Below, one piece after another: positions 22,963-34,531 of a stretch of 64,000 nt of DNA. The translations under genes and the position numbers were made by a program. The DNA is from Symsagittifera roscoffensis (lineage: Eukaryota > Xenacoelomorpha > Acoela > Convolutidae): assembly GCF_963678635.1 (NCBI RefSeq), contig NC_087071.1, positions 36,728,438-36,792,437 of the forward strand, read 5' to 3'. The notes under the pieces are model-generated. The model did not search any database, was not told where the DNA came from, and saw nothing but the letters and a program-made list of their open reading frames with translations. The stretch's first letter is position 1, and each line of letters opens with the position of its first letter.

Positions 22963-25707
22963 ACGCAAATTATGACTCACTCGCTGGCTGTTTGTTCTGA
23001 CAATTTTTACAATTTTCGTAGAAATTGATGAATTATTTGTAGTCAGGTATATTTTTGGACAAATATCTAGTTCATAAAAACCATTTTTTGACAAACTTCT
23101 TGTGTCATTTAAACACTATTGATGACTAGTCATACTTACACGCTATTTCAAAAAAATCAACCCGCAACGAAAAATATCAGCCAGCAATGACAACTTTGGG
23201 GTGTCCCATTGGTTAGGGAAGCTAAACAGAAAAAGCTAATAAAAGCAAAAAAAAGTATCGAAAAGTTTTTTTTGTTAGAAAAAAACATACCTACTAACAC
23301 GATTAAAATAAATTTATAAAAAACAAAGTCTTTAGAAATAAGCATAGTCATATGATTTCATCAGCAGAAAATGATCTCATCAGACATTATTTTTAGACAT
23401 TTTTCTTTCTTTCTCTGAACGGCCAGATTTTTGTCAAAAATTTTGCCATTCCATAGAAGAAAAGAAAATCTTAAGAGTTTTATAATTTTTTATATTTGAT
23501 CGACGCCTTATATTTTTTCGGTTTTCGCTTAATTAGTGCAACCAATAAATTTGTTGTGATATGCCAAGTGAATATTCCTAAATAACTTTGAGATATGACC
23601 TTTTGATATATGCCAAGTGAATTAGACTACTGAACTAAGTAACAATTCAAGAAAAATTGTATATTGGGCTATAAAGCCACTCGTTCAAACAAATCCGTGG
23701 TTGAAAACCACGGCCTTTTAATAGAAAATTTTCAAATAAGGTTTTCAGTTAGAAAAAAAAGTTATGACTTCACAGAATTCTTCCTCTTCGTAAATAACTA
23801 CACCAAAAAAATAATCAAGAATTCATTTGTGAAAGTAATAGTGAATTGGTTTTAAAAACTAAAAATTAGTCATATTCTATCAATTTTGCCTGGCTTAGTT
23901 GCTCTGGTAAAATGCAAGTTAAAAGTTCCACACTCAGATGACTTGCTTCAATTTCGAGAAGAAAAATTTTAAGAATAAAAACCTTAACGATGTTGATTTC
24001 CCCGCTTGAAATTTTTCGAGAGATGATTTTCCATGTTGGAGAAGAAAAGTACGGTCTCAACCATGCAGATGATTTTGTGGGTGATTGCTATTCTGATTTT
24101 ACTTTTATTGGGAACTGTTTTTAATCTTTCTTGCACAATCGCCTTCTCTTTCGTTGGATTTAAGCGGCAACAAATCGGGCATTGCCTCAATCGTAAAAAC
24201 AAAATAAGCAGATCAATTAAATTTCACCCACAACTGTGCTGGTAGAGTTGTGTTGAGGCATAAATGGAAAAACTTTTGGCTCAAATATTCAAATCAATCA
24301 AAACTATAAATCGAACTGTTTACAAAAGCACAAAACTTTCAGCGAGTGTGCGTCCTGCATCTGGGATAATAAAATTTTCACAATTCATTTTTGATTAAAG
24401 CAAAAACAGCAAAAAAATCTTTAAAAAAGAGTTGTTTATACGTTAAAAATTTTGAGACAAAATTGTCTTTTGTAAGCCTTTTATAGTTTTTTCCTTACTT
24501 TTTTCTATAAATTTCGTTTGCTGTTTGAAATATCAATGCGTAAGTCGTTTCAGTCATACTCACTGACCAAATGACTGGTCCCTCGTGGCACCTTGAACAG
24601 GTGAATGATGACCACATGCAGCATTGCTATGATTGTATTCAACAAAATCTGGATATCTCATTTTCGTGCTCTTTCATGTTTTTTTTTAATTAATTAATTT
24701 TATTGGGGGAAAATGGGATGGAGTTATATAAGTCGAGCTGAAAAAAAAATTGTCGAGGAAGGAAATTTTTTTTTCACAAAGCAGCCCCAATCTTCCCCCG
24801 CCTGCTAAAAATCAAAACTCTGCCTCAGTAGCTTTATTAGACAACTTCACAACAGAAAATTAAACGCTTGGTAGGAAACTGTAGGAGACTAAAAGAGCCT
24901 TCTAAATTTTTAGATAAACTGGTGTCTACCCGGTTTTTTTAAGAAAAATTTAACAAAGGTAGACAAACGAGAAAAACAAACTTCTAAACTCAACGAATTG
25001 TGCTTTTAAAAGTCGAGATTTTCAGATGGTTAAAAAAATTATCTTTTAACGAGAAAAAGGGGCGGTTTTCATTGATTCTGGATTAGTATTGTTTTCACTG
25101 TTTTTTTTTAAAGGATAAAAAAACTTAATTGGGTAGAGTGTTCCCTAACTACAACAAGAACCAAATAGACAGAAACCTTAACTATTGTGTTTTATTACTG
25201 TCTTTATTATTAAAAATCAGTTTTTACGAAAGTTTCGGTCGCAACAGAAAATTAGCTGACATAACTTGACTCAGCCATGTTCGTATTTATCTCAAATGAA
25301 ACTCTTTTTGGCATGCAAAACAAATTAATTCTGAAGTTTTTTATGTTTATTTCGCGAATTTCGCGTGGTCAGAATATATGTAGTATCTGCACATGAAACG
25401 GGTATTCTAGTTTGTTGTATGGAATTATACATCTAAGCACGCAATTAAATTTTGTTATGAGATGGCGCGCGGTGCTTATCATTTATCCAAAATTTTCAAT
25501 CTTAATCCTGATTTAGCTCAATTTTTCCCGTAAAAACAATTGATGCCAATTCACGTGAAAAAACCCGCGTTTTCCTTTTTTTTAATAAAAAAATCCGGGA
25601 AAATAGGACCCCTAATTTAACGTCAATGAATCACTCATTGCAAATTTGAAATTTCCATTATTGGTTAGTTTTTTGTACAACAACTGTTCGTTTAATATTG
25701 GAGAAAA
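22963..25707. other. Gene-free stretch upstream of the protease exon
   Basis: AT-rich DNA. A short frame at 24033-24245 contains a hydrophobic run but overlaps equally long frames on the other strand and lacks any splice or family support. I see no repeat, RNA gene or transposon piece here. Confidence 0.5.
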
Positions 25708-25945
25708 ATGAGGTTATTTCAATTTTTTTTGCTTCTTCAAGTTGGTTGGATAATTAGTTGTTATGGTTTCAATGAGACTTTTTCGAGCAGAAGGTCAGCA
25801 ATTGTCAATGGTTACAACTCACCCCAACGAAATTTTTACGTCAAAATTCGACGTTATCAAAAAGGCAAATCAGGATATTCTTTAGTTTGTGGCGGCAGCA
25901 TCATCGGAACCAAACATGTACTGACCGCAGCACATTGTTTGAAAG
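25708..25945 (+). CDS. Chymotrypsin-like serine protease, exon 1 (signal peptide, catalytic His)
   Basis: The ATG follows GAGAAAA and starts a signal peptide (hydrophobic core FQFFLLLQVGWIISC, residues 4-18). After a short propeptide comes IVNGY (residues 33-37), the trypsin-family activation site, then CGGSIIGTKHVLTAAHC (62-77) with the His of the Ser-His-Asp triad and its disulfide partner cysteines. The exon ends at AAAG|GTTTTT. One base of codon 80 carries over and joins perfectly to the exon at 41465, giving CLKGKGSVYVYVGDF. The intervening 15.5 kb contains repeats and the duplicated 3' exon. The product would be a secreted protease. Confidence 0.85.
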
Positions 25946-26965
25946 GTTTTTATCAATCATTTAAAATTCTATTGGCAGTTTCTAGCATTATAACCAGTTG
26001 TTCGGTGGATTCTTTCACATAGTTAGGGGGCAATATTTTATACATAATCATGGTAGGTGGCTATAGTTTAATTGTAACAAAATTGACAAATAAAACATTG
26101 AAGATATGTACAAAAGAATTACAGAAGATAATTTCAAAACAAATGGGTTAAGAGTTTCCTCAATATAGCCCACGAGCCTAAAAACGAAAAAAAAAGCATA
26201 AAGATACCTTACACTATGATGTACTATTATGGGGAGCTATATTTTTTTTCTGGCGGAGCTAAAATATCCTTATATCCGGAAAAATTGGGTCGAAATCGTT
26301 CCCCGCACTAAGACCGTTTGTTCATCCATTGGGCGTTTATAGTACAAAAGTGTGCTCGGTTTTGGTTCCGAATTTCACAGACACTTGAAAAGTATGTTTT
26401 TTTTTTTCATTTGATAGCTTTTGTAGCGGTTTTCTACATTTAATTTTTCTAGAATCGAGGTCATTGTAAAAGTACCTCAGCTTGGGGTCATATTGATGAA
26501 CCTATAAACTCAAATAGGGCAAAAACAAAGGGTAAAAGATCACTTTTTTGTAGATTGGTCCTTGAAAATTGTCCACATTCTCGCTTTACCACAATAACAG
26601 TCCCACTTTTTCCATAAAACAAAGCTCATTTATAAAGCTGTTATAAAAATCAAGCTTAAAACTTCTCAAACTTGATAAAAAAGAAATAGAAGCAAAACAG
26701 AAGATAAGTTATACGAATATGAGAACGATAGTCACTCCAGATGTCTGTTTTTGTAACAGAAGGTATAAAAGGGCATATTTTTTGGTAATCACTCTGCAAT
26801 GAAACGGGAAATTGATTGCATGTGGCAAAAAAATGTTTTCGAATGGACTTATTTTTTTTTAAACTGGAAGACCAATAAAGCAAAAATTGTCCGTTCCCAT
26901 GGAAAAATTCATGAACTGTTTGGCCGTGGAAATGACAACTGAAAAACGCGATTAATTCTGATTTT
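25946..26965 (+). other. Start of the very long protease intron
   Basis: Non-coding sequence following the exon 1 donor. No recognisable element until the structured repeat at 26976. Confidence 0.5.
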
Positions 26966-27515
26966 AAAAAGTAAGAAGACTGCTCGTATCAGGGCGAAGC
27001 CCTGAATGTTCCGACTGCCTTTAAGGTTTATGGAGCAGCAGTAATAACATTTAGAAAAATAATTGAAATAAAATGAAACAAATTTTTTTTTCTAAAATTT
27101 GAATTTTTTTAAAAAGAATCATCCCCTCACACGCCATATAAAGTAAAAAAGAATAGATTTCGCTCCTAGTAACAAATCAATTATGGCAAATAAGCTTTGT
27201 TTAACCAAATTGGAACGATTTTTAAGACGGATTAAATCTCCGCTTACGCGTTAATAGCGCGAATTATATCGCGCGTTAATTGTCCCAAATTGGTCAAAAT
27301 GGCAATCTTTAAACCCTCATAACTTTACGAAAAATAATCACAGGTGAAATATCTTTTCAAATTTAAGCTCAGGACAACAATACCTTTTGAATGATATAAA
27401 AAAATTCCGTCAAAAATGGCTAGTTAAAAAGTCAAAATTTGTCTGAAGAAAAAAAACCCACCCCGAGCACAAATATTCCGTTACTTTCGTATCGAAAGTC
27501 GGAACAAAAAGTAAG
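26966..27515 (+). mobile_element. Intact structured repeat with 10-bp target duplication
   Basis: The element runs 26976-27505 (530 bases, AAGACTGCTCG..AGTCGGAAC) and is flanked on both sides by AAAAAGTAAG (26966-26975 and 27506-27515). This is the clearest target-site duplication of the family. Complementary 8-mers GTTCCGAC (near the 5' end) and GTCGGAAC (3' terminus) could bring the ends together. No protein is encoded, so any transposition depends on another factor. Confidence 0.85.
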
Positions 27516-30500
27516 TGTTTCAGATCGATTGTAATTTTTTGCTGTGAAACGTTTTTTTATATATTTATTAAGCAGTTTTATTGAAAATTGTTTCGCTTTA
27601 TAATTAAACTGCTTGTATTTTTCTATGTAATCAGTATCAGAACTTTTCAGTGTTTCATAGTTGCGTTACATGGATATTACTGCTGAACACGCGATGTTAC
27701 AATACAATGTATGAAAAAAATGTGTTTACAACAGCTAGTTTGCTCACCACATAAATTGTCATTCTACTATTCAACGAACAGCTAGCTTTTCAAAACTTAA
27801 GTTCAAACGGGGGAAGAAAATGGAAAAAAGCAAAAAACTGTATAAACAGGATCGCTTACAAGTTATATACAGGTTATATACATATTATACACAGATTATA
27901 CACGAGTTGTGTACAGATTTTTTCAGACTACATCATAATAAAGTCAGATTGTACACAAATTTTCTCATTTTCTCAACTTTTTTCAGGCTTCGAGAAAACC
28001 AAGAATGAAAACAAAATACAGGTTTTTTCAATTAAAAGCTTTTTCTGGTATTTTTTAAAAAAGAAACTAATCAACTGATTGGTAAGGAAGCATCTCGCAG
28101 CAAAAATTGCTTGTTCTATGGAATCTTTTCCACTCCCCCATATTCACTTTTGAAAACTAATTTTACGCTGTTATTATGTAATGAAATTTTGCATGGTCAA
28201 CAAGCTATATAACGTGAACTTATTTGTTCCTCATAGCTTACATCGTAACATCATGCATATAGCCTTATCAACGCGCAAAAAAATCAGAAAATCGAATATG
28301 TTAGGCAGCGGAAAAAAACCCTTCTATATTGATTTCTTTCGATGTTTTGTCTTTTTTTTTTCAAAGTTCTCCTTATAAAGTTGATCTTAGAAAAGTAATT
28401 TGAAGAATAGTCACCTTTACGTTTTTTTCCCACTGAAACTTTAGACTGATTGGTCTCAGAGTGATCTCCTGCATTTATGATTTGCAATAAGCAACTCTCT
28501 TCAAGTGACTTAGCCCCTCAGTGCATCGCTGACAATGATTTTTCCAAAGTACAACTTATTGCGACGGTTGTGTTTAAAAGTAGTCAAAAACTATGTTTTT
28601 TGAGGTTTAAAATTGGCAAATTGACCTGTTTACATTCCTATTGTGTTTAGACAAAGTGATCAGTTTCGAATGATACAGAATTAGGTTATATAGATACTCT
28701 AAAACTTAAAAACCTTTTAGTTATAAGGTTTATTTTTAACGTTAAACATATACTTATTCTTTGGCGATTGCTGATTATGAAGAGTATTTTTACAATGAGA
28801 ACAAATTTCTAGGCACTGAAAGCTAAAACTTTTGATGAAAAAAACCATTCTACCTTTATATATCAGTTTTTGCTCACAAAATGGTTTTAGATTAACCGAA
28901 CTAATACTTGCGTTAATCTACATGGTTTTTGGTAGGCAATCAGTTATTGTATCAAACTTGTTTTCAAGATTTTTCCTCATCTTTTTTAAAAGTCTGCGTT
29001 GTTAAGCCCACAAATGTCAATAAAACAAGTTAGCGGGTGAATGACTTGATATAAATGTTTCCTACAAGATCAAATTTCAAGTCGTGAAATGATGGAACCC
29101 ATCATTTCCAAGAAAACCTTTTTAATGAACACTTGAATATTTTTGGATTTCAATAACCTCATCTTTTGAGTTTTAAATTGTTTCTGCTTAACATAAATCC
29201 TTTCTGAGACTTTTTTATAAAAAAAATTGGTAGCTAATGCAGTAGCCGAAAAAAAAATCCTGTAACTAAAAAAAGGGATTTTGCTTATGTTTGAACTCAA
29301 GGACGTTAAAACACTGTAAGAAGCAGCAATTTCGTTTCAAATTTTTCTTAAACTAAAAGAGTCTGAAATCAAGCTCTAGGTCTAGTTTTTTTTCAACCGT
29401 TGATTTGCCATAACCTCCAAAACTAAAACCATCTAATGCTTCAACTTTAAAATAGCTCCGAAAGATTTTTGATTTGAGTTATCAAATTCTTCAATTAATT
29501 TTGCATTATTACTACAGAATGATCGCAAAAAAGCCAGTATGATTTTTATTTTAATATGTTTTTGGACTTTCCTCAACAACCAATATGCCATGACTCAGTA
29601 TTCAAACCATTTGGGTTATTTGGAACCCCCATTTTATTTTTCCCCCAGTTATTTTAGTTTCCTATGATTTAATGCGTGATTTCAAAATGCACAGTAAAGA
29701 CAAGAGATTTGTTCACATAAAATAAGTGGGTTCACCATGCAAATTGTCGTAGCTTTGTGGCAAAATCAAACAAATTCTTTGAGTTATAATTATAATTTGG
29801 TTTTTAGGAGTTGAAAAAGTCTGAAAGATATCACTGAATTTTCATTAGTTCAAACTTACTAAACATTAACTACTGAACCATTTTTTTGTGAAAGCATTTT
29901 TATCTTGAAATCAGTTATCTAAAAATTCTTGATCATGAATGTCTACTTGATAGTTAGTTAGGCCTGTTTCGAGTTCTGTTAAGTTTAGTAAAATATAAAG
30001 TAAATTTGATGAAACTTTGAATTCTACCAGCAATCGTTTGTTTTGAGCAAGCTTTAAGTGAATTAAAACAGCTCTCGTGTTTTTATTGAACTTTTACAGA
30101 ATGTTTTTTTTTTGCATTTTTGTTTTGTAAATCGGATTGAGCGACACAAAACTTTGCCCATGGTATTTTTAAAGGCCCAATTATAAACTAATTTAAAAAT
30201 CTTGTTATTTCATATATAGCAAATAATAATTTTGTTCTTACTGTCGTTGACCCAATTCAGCTACCTTGAAGAAAAAAAAGTTAACTTAAAATAAAATTCA
30301 ACCTTATTATTTTATTTTTGCTAAGTGTTTTACTTCACACAAACGTCGAGAAGTTAATAAAATTACAAATCAGAAATATAAACTGTCTAATTTGATGCGT
30401 ACACTTGTCTGAACAAATATTTTGGCCAACAAAACAGTTTTTAATTTGTGAGATTGATTTTTTAAAAAAATTTTCAACGTTAAAAATATAAAATGATTAC

Positions 30501-31950
30501 CGTGTTTTACTTAGGATTTCTGTTTTTTTTTTGTCATAGACCATTTTTTCTTGAGATATTTTGACAACTGATTTTCTTTAATCCAAAAGCCCTGATTTAG
30601 TTTTTCATAGTTTAGGGTTAGTTTATTGCATTTGTCCTGATATGCTTTTTCAGTATTAAATAAAGAGAGTGTGTCAATAAATGTAGCATCCGCATAGCGA
30701 AAAACGTTACCTGCTTATCGAATGCCATTGCTTGTTCTATAATATTGATAAACCAGACATATCAAATTTAAAATAAAAACCAAGCATATTTTCTAAATTT
30801 TGAACTCAAGGACTCAAAAAGAACAAAAAATCAGTGGAATTAGGTTACATTTTTCTCTAAAGTATAAATGAAATGAGCAAATGTCGATTGTGGGAAAATA
30901 ATTTTTTTATCTGCAAAGTTTATTTGTTTAATTTTTTTGTCTTGAGATGAACACATTCTTTTAATTGTTGATTACAATCTCAATTGACAAACACCGGTAC
31001 CTAAATCCATATGATTCACACGTTCGCAGCAAACTACAATGATCTAATTATAATTAATGCTCGGTTTAGCTGTTATTGACGGAAAAGTTTTTGGTAGCAG
31101 ATTTTTCTTCCGACCACATCAATAGAGGCACTTATGCTTTCTCAATTTCGGCTGTCAAAGAAAATGTCTATTTGGATTGAAAATTGCAAATCGGATTGAA
31201 AAACAAAAACACAAAAGAAATTTGTATTGGTGAGCGACACAAAACTTTACCCATGGTACTTTTAAAGGTCCAATTAAAAGCTAATTTTCAAAATCTTGTT
31301 ATTTCATATAAAGCAACTAGTTATTTCGTTCTTACAGTCGTTGTCCTAATTCAGTTGCCTTGAAGAAAAAAATGAAGATAACTAAAAACCTTATTAACTT
31401 ATTTTTCTAAGTGTTTTACATCAATCTTTGTGGCTGAATTATTCTGAACAATTGCACTGCAACAAGCTTTTCTTGTTTTTGTTGGGACTTTTGTAATTTT
31501 CCTGAACATTTTTTTTAAAATTACATCAGAGCACACGCTTCAATTGTGTTCTCGCTAAGCTCCAGCTTACTATTTCAATGCTTCAAATATGAGCCAATTG
31601 CAGTCTGTCAAAAACTTGAGATCAGAATCTGCAAAATCTGTGTTTTTCAACAAAGAAAGTAATGTTATATATTTGTTCGGGGGTTGTTTCTGAAACAAAA
31701 AATGATTTAATATCAAGCAATTTTTGAAGAATTTTTTTTTCATTATGAGAACTATTTTGATACCTAATTCAAAATATAAAGATTTTCCCCTGAAGCGCCA
31801 TTTAGTAGCAAAAAGTTCGGTCAGACAGATTGAATTAAAATGAGCAACCAGATCTTTTCGACGCTTTTTTTGCATGCAAAAGCGGAAGCCAAATAACTTG
31901 AATTTTTTGTCACACCAAATGTAAAACGCTTTTGTCAATTATCCGATGAT
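27516..31950. repeat. Gene-free stretch with one diverged duplication
   Basis: The block at about 30120-30330 (GAGCGACACAAAACTTTGCC, CCATGGTA, CTTGTTATTTCATATA, GTCGTTG.CC.AATTCAG) recurs at about 31215-31440 in the same order. Copies differ by many substitutions. A short ATTATACAC-like repetition lies near 27870-27920. I see no gene. Confidence 0.55.
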
Positions 31951-31965
31951 TATGCTAGCCTAATT

Positions 31966-32225
31966 TTTAAATTCTGCGATGAACTTCCAGTTCTTACTAT
32001 AAAACAGTTAGCAAAACTAGTTCGAAAATTAAAATTTAGAGTTATTTTCAACAAAAAAGAAAACAAATTAGGCCGCCCAAAAAAAAACAAACCGAAGTGA
32101 AGACGATCAGATCATTCAAAATTTGGAAACTAATCCCAGAAAATCATTAGCCATACTGAGCACTAAATTTCCTGCTTCAAGGTTTACTATTCGACGCTGC
32201 GGATACAATTGCCCGCTTTGGTTAT
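31966..32225 (+). pseudogene. Tc1/mariner transposase N-terminal relic
   Basis: One frame reads PVLTIKQLAKLVRKLK and then KLGRPKKNKPK, stopping at 32098. After a one-base shift it continues as EDDQIIQNLETNPRKSLAIL and STKFPASRFTIRRCGYN. This is the two-part helix-turn-helix DNA-binding region of Tc1/mariner transposases (GRP-type linker, then NPRKS and TIRR). The catalytic DDE/D domain is absent. Confidence 0.75.
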
Positions 32226-33350
32226 AGCTTTGAGCGAAACTCTGCTCTATGAACTTTCGACGTTATAATTATTTCAGTTTTAATTTCCGTTGATGTTTAA
32301 TCATTTGCTCTGTTTAATTTATTCGGTCTGTCCGAACTTTTTACAACTCTTTATAGTTAAAGCGGAAATGAGTACTTTCAAGGTGAACTAAGGACAGCTA
32401 ATTGGTACAAATTACGCGCTAGTTTAGCTGAAACAAAAATATATCACAGTTTATTTGACATTGCAGTAGAGGCATGTATTGGAATTAAAAAATATTTCAT
32501 CAACAACTTTGTTTTTCACTTTTTTTTTATTTATCATTTTTTTTTGAGTTTTGAGCAGGTCAAAAGCTATCCAGTGTTGTCTGAGGATATTCCCTTTTTT
32601 AATTCCAGTCAGTCCAGAATAAGATATTTCGAAGCTCTTTTTTGCTCCTCAAGGCCACCTAAACAAAACCAAACATGAAGAATACCTCAGATAAACTCAA
32701 GCTATCTAAAAATAAGATATCAAGGGCTTTTCGCTTCTTGGCCTGATTTTTTTGGCCAATTTGAAAAATTTACCGAATCTGATTGTGTGAAACTAACATC
32801 CGCCAAAATAAATCTTAGTTTTTAATAAAAACAGAAGCTGATTTAATAGTTTGATAATTTTGGGTTGTATAACAGGAAAACAAATTTCAGCTCTGTCCTG
32901 ACAGGAGATTACTTTTCTTGTATAATTTTTGAATAATTTATCAAACTCTAACGTTTCCCCCCGTCAAAACTAGTAGATATTGACGACAAGATGCCTTTAC
33001 AACACTTTTAGGGTTGAGCGATCGAAAAGGTTTATAATGAAGTAGTACCAAAGAGGGGGTCGAATCCCTGAGGGGTTTGGTGAGGGGGTCGAATCCCCCC
33101 TCCCTCTAAATCTGGCCCTGTATTCAGGAAAAAATCATCGGTGCGACTCGTAACACGCGGCGATCAACGCATTAAAAATTAGCCAGTTTTGTACTCGATT
33201 GAGTCGAAACTTTAAGCAAAATTTGAGTAGCTACAGCGATTTTCTTTTTTTCTTTTCGACCCAATTTTGAGCGGTTAGACCTCTTACCCACTAAAGCCTA
33301 TCAGTAAGTAATCGAAAAAAATAAGTATCGAAAAAAATTTATTAAAAAAT

Positions 33351-33581
33351 TTGGTGGGCATGAAAGCGTTTACTGGAAAAAAGTCGCTATTCAGAACTTC
33401 GAGCAATAAACTCGCCAAGTCAAGTTGCAAGGGGGATTCGGGAGGTCCTATATACCCTTTGACGTCGAGAAAAAAAGCCCAATGTCTGTACGCAGTTGTT
33501 CACGGAGGCAACAAATGTAGTGGCGTTACAATTGGACCACGTGTTTCATCATATCGAAAATGGATCAAAAACAACTGGTGA
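33351..33581 (+). pseudogene. Protease terminal exon, block A copy (catalytic Ser)
   Basis: Contains SCKGDSGGPIYPL (catalytic Ser in GDSGGP), CLYAVVHGGNKCSGVTIGPR and WIKNN, the end of a trypsin-fold domain. Relative to block B it ends 11 residues earlier because TCA (Ser) became TGA. Block A has no copy of the middle exon with the catalytic Asp, so a transcript using this exon would need exon 1 and an exon from elsewhere. It is probably a non-functional duplicate, although the frame is intact. Confidence 0.75.
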
Positions 33582-34003
33582 CGTCATGGACCTTGTTATG
33601 ACGTGGTAACTTAATGACGTAACATCAAAGCAATTAGCGTGATCAATTGCAGTTTCTTTTTATATACATAATAATTCTAGAGGGCTGTGAAAACTTTCGA
33701 CAGGCAAAATCAATTAAGAAGAGCAAATGCGACCAATGTCAGGTTTTTTTCTAAGCGCACTTTAGTTTTTCAAAGTAAATTTACGTCTCAAAGATGGTTA
33801 AAAATTCAATTTGCATCGAAAAATGTTCAGATTTAGCATTTTGCTTTTTTGATTAATTTTGTCTGTACCAAATTTGCACTTCTGGTTAATGTAGTATGTC
33901 TGCTATTTAACTAATAATATTTTTGCTAATAAGTATTTTTTAAACTCGTTCCAAAAAAATCAATTAAATTTTTATACAGCCATCTTTCAACCATATATCA
34001 AAC

Positions 34004-34531
34004 AAGACTGCTCGTATCAGGGCGAAGCCCTGAATGTTCCGACTGCCTTTTAAGGTTTTTGGAGCAGTAATAACATTGAAAAATCAAATGTAATAAAAGA
34101 AAAAGAATGTTTTTTCTCTAAAATTTGATTTTTTTAAAGAAAAATCATCCCCCCTCACGCCATATAGCGCACAAAAGGATAGATTTTGCTCCTTGTAACA
34201 AATTAATTTTGGGAAATGAACTTCTTTGAACGAATTTGGAACAATTTCTAAGAGGGATTAACTCTCCGCTTACGCGTTAATAGCGCGAAAAATATCGCAC
34301 GTTAATCGATTCAAATTGGCCAAAATGGCAATCCTTAAACCCCCATAACTTTACGAAAAGTGGTCACAAATAAAAAATAGCTTTTCAAATTTGAGATCAA
34401 GACAACAATACCTTTTTAATGATATAAAAATTTCTGTCAAAAATAGCTAGTTAAAAGTCGAAATTTGTCTGAAGAAAAACAAAACCCACCCGAGAACAAA
34501 TATTCCGTTTCTTTTGTATCAAAAGTCGAAA
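34004..34531 (+). repeat. Structured-repeat copy shared by both duplication blocks (A)
   Basis: Has the 5' hairpin and a mutated 3' hairpin (CTTTTGTATCAAAAG). The orthologous copy is 43229-43718 with identical flanks (CATCTTTCAA.CATATATCA), so this insertion predates the duplication. Confidence 0.85.

Noticed and set aside
22822-23094. Frames with a repeated peptide (GVGFCSDFRYESNGIFVL-like) on the minus strand, and a similar one at 38582-38791
   Set aside because: They are translations of the 3' hairpin module of the structured repeat; the repetition comes from DNA duplication, not from a protein family.
24033-24245. Short frame with a hydrophobic segment, possible membrane peptide
   Set aside because: It has no splice context or conservation evidence, and overlaps equally long frames on the opposite strand.
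27820-28008. Frame of repeated YTQII-like residues
   Set aside because: Arises from an ATTATACAC-type simple repetition; no other support.
33060-33110. Possible tRNA or tRNA-derived SINE B box (GGTCGAATCCC)
   Set aside because: The canonical B box needs one more T (GGTTCGA), and no A box, anticodon arm or acceptor stem can be folded around it.
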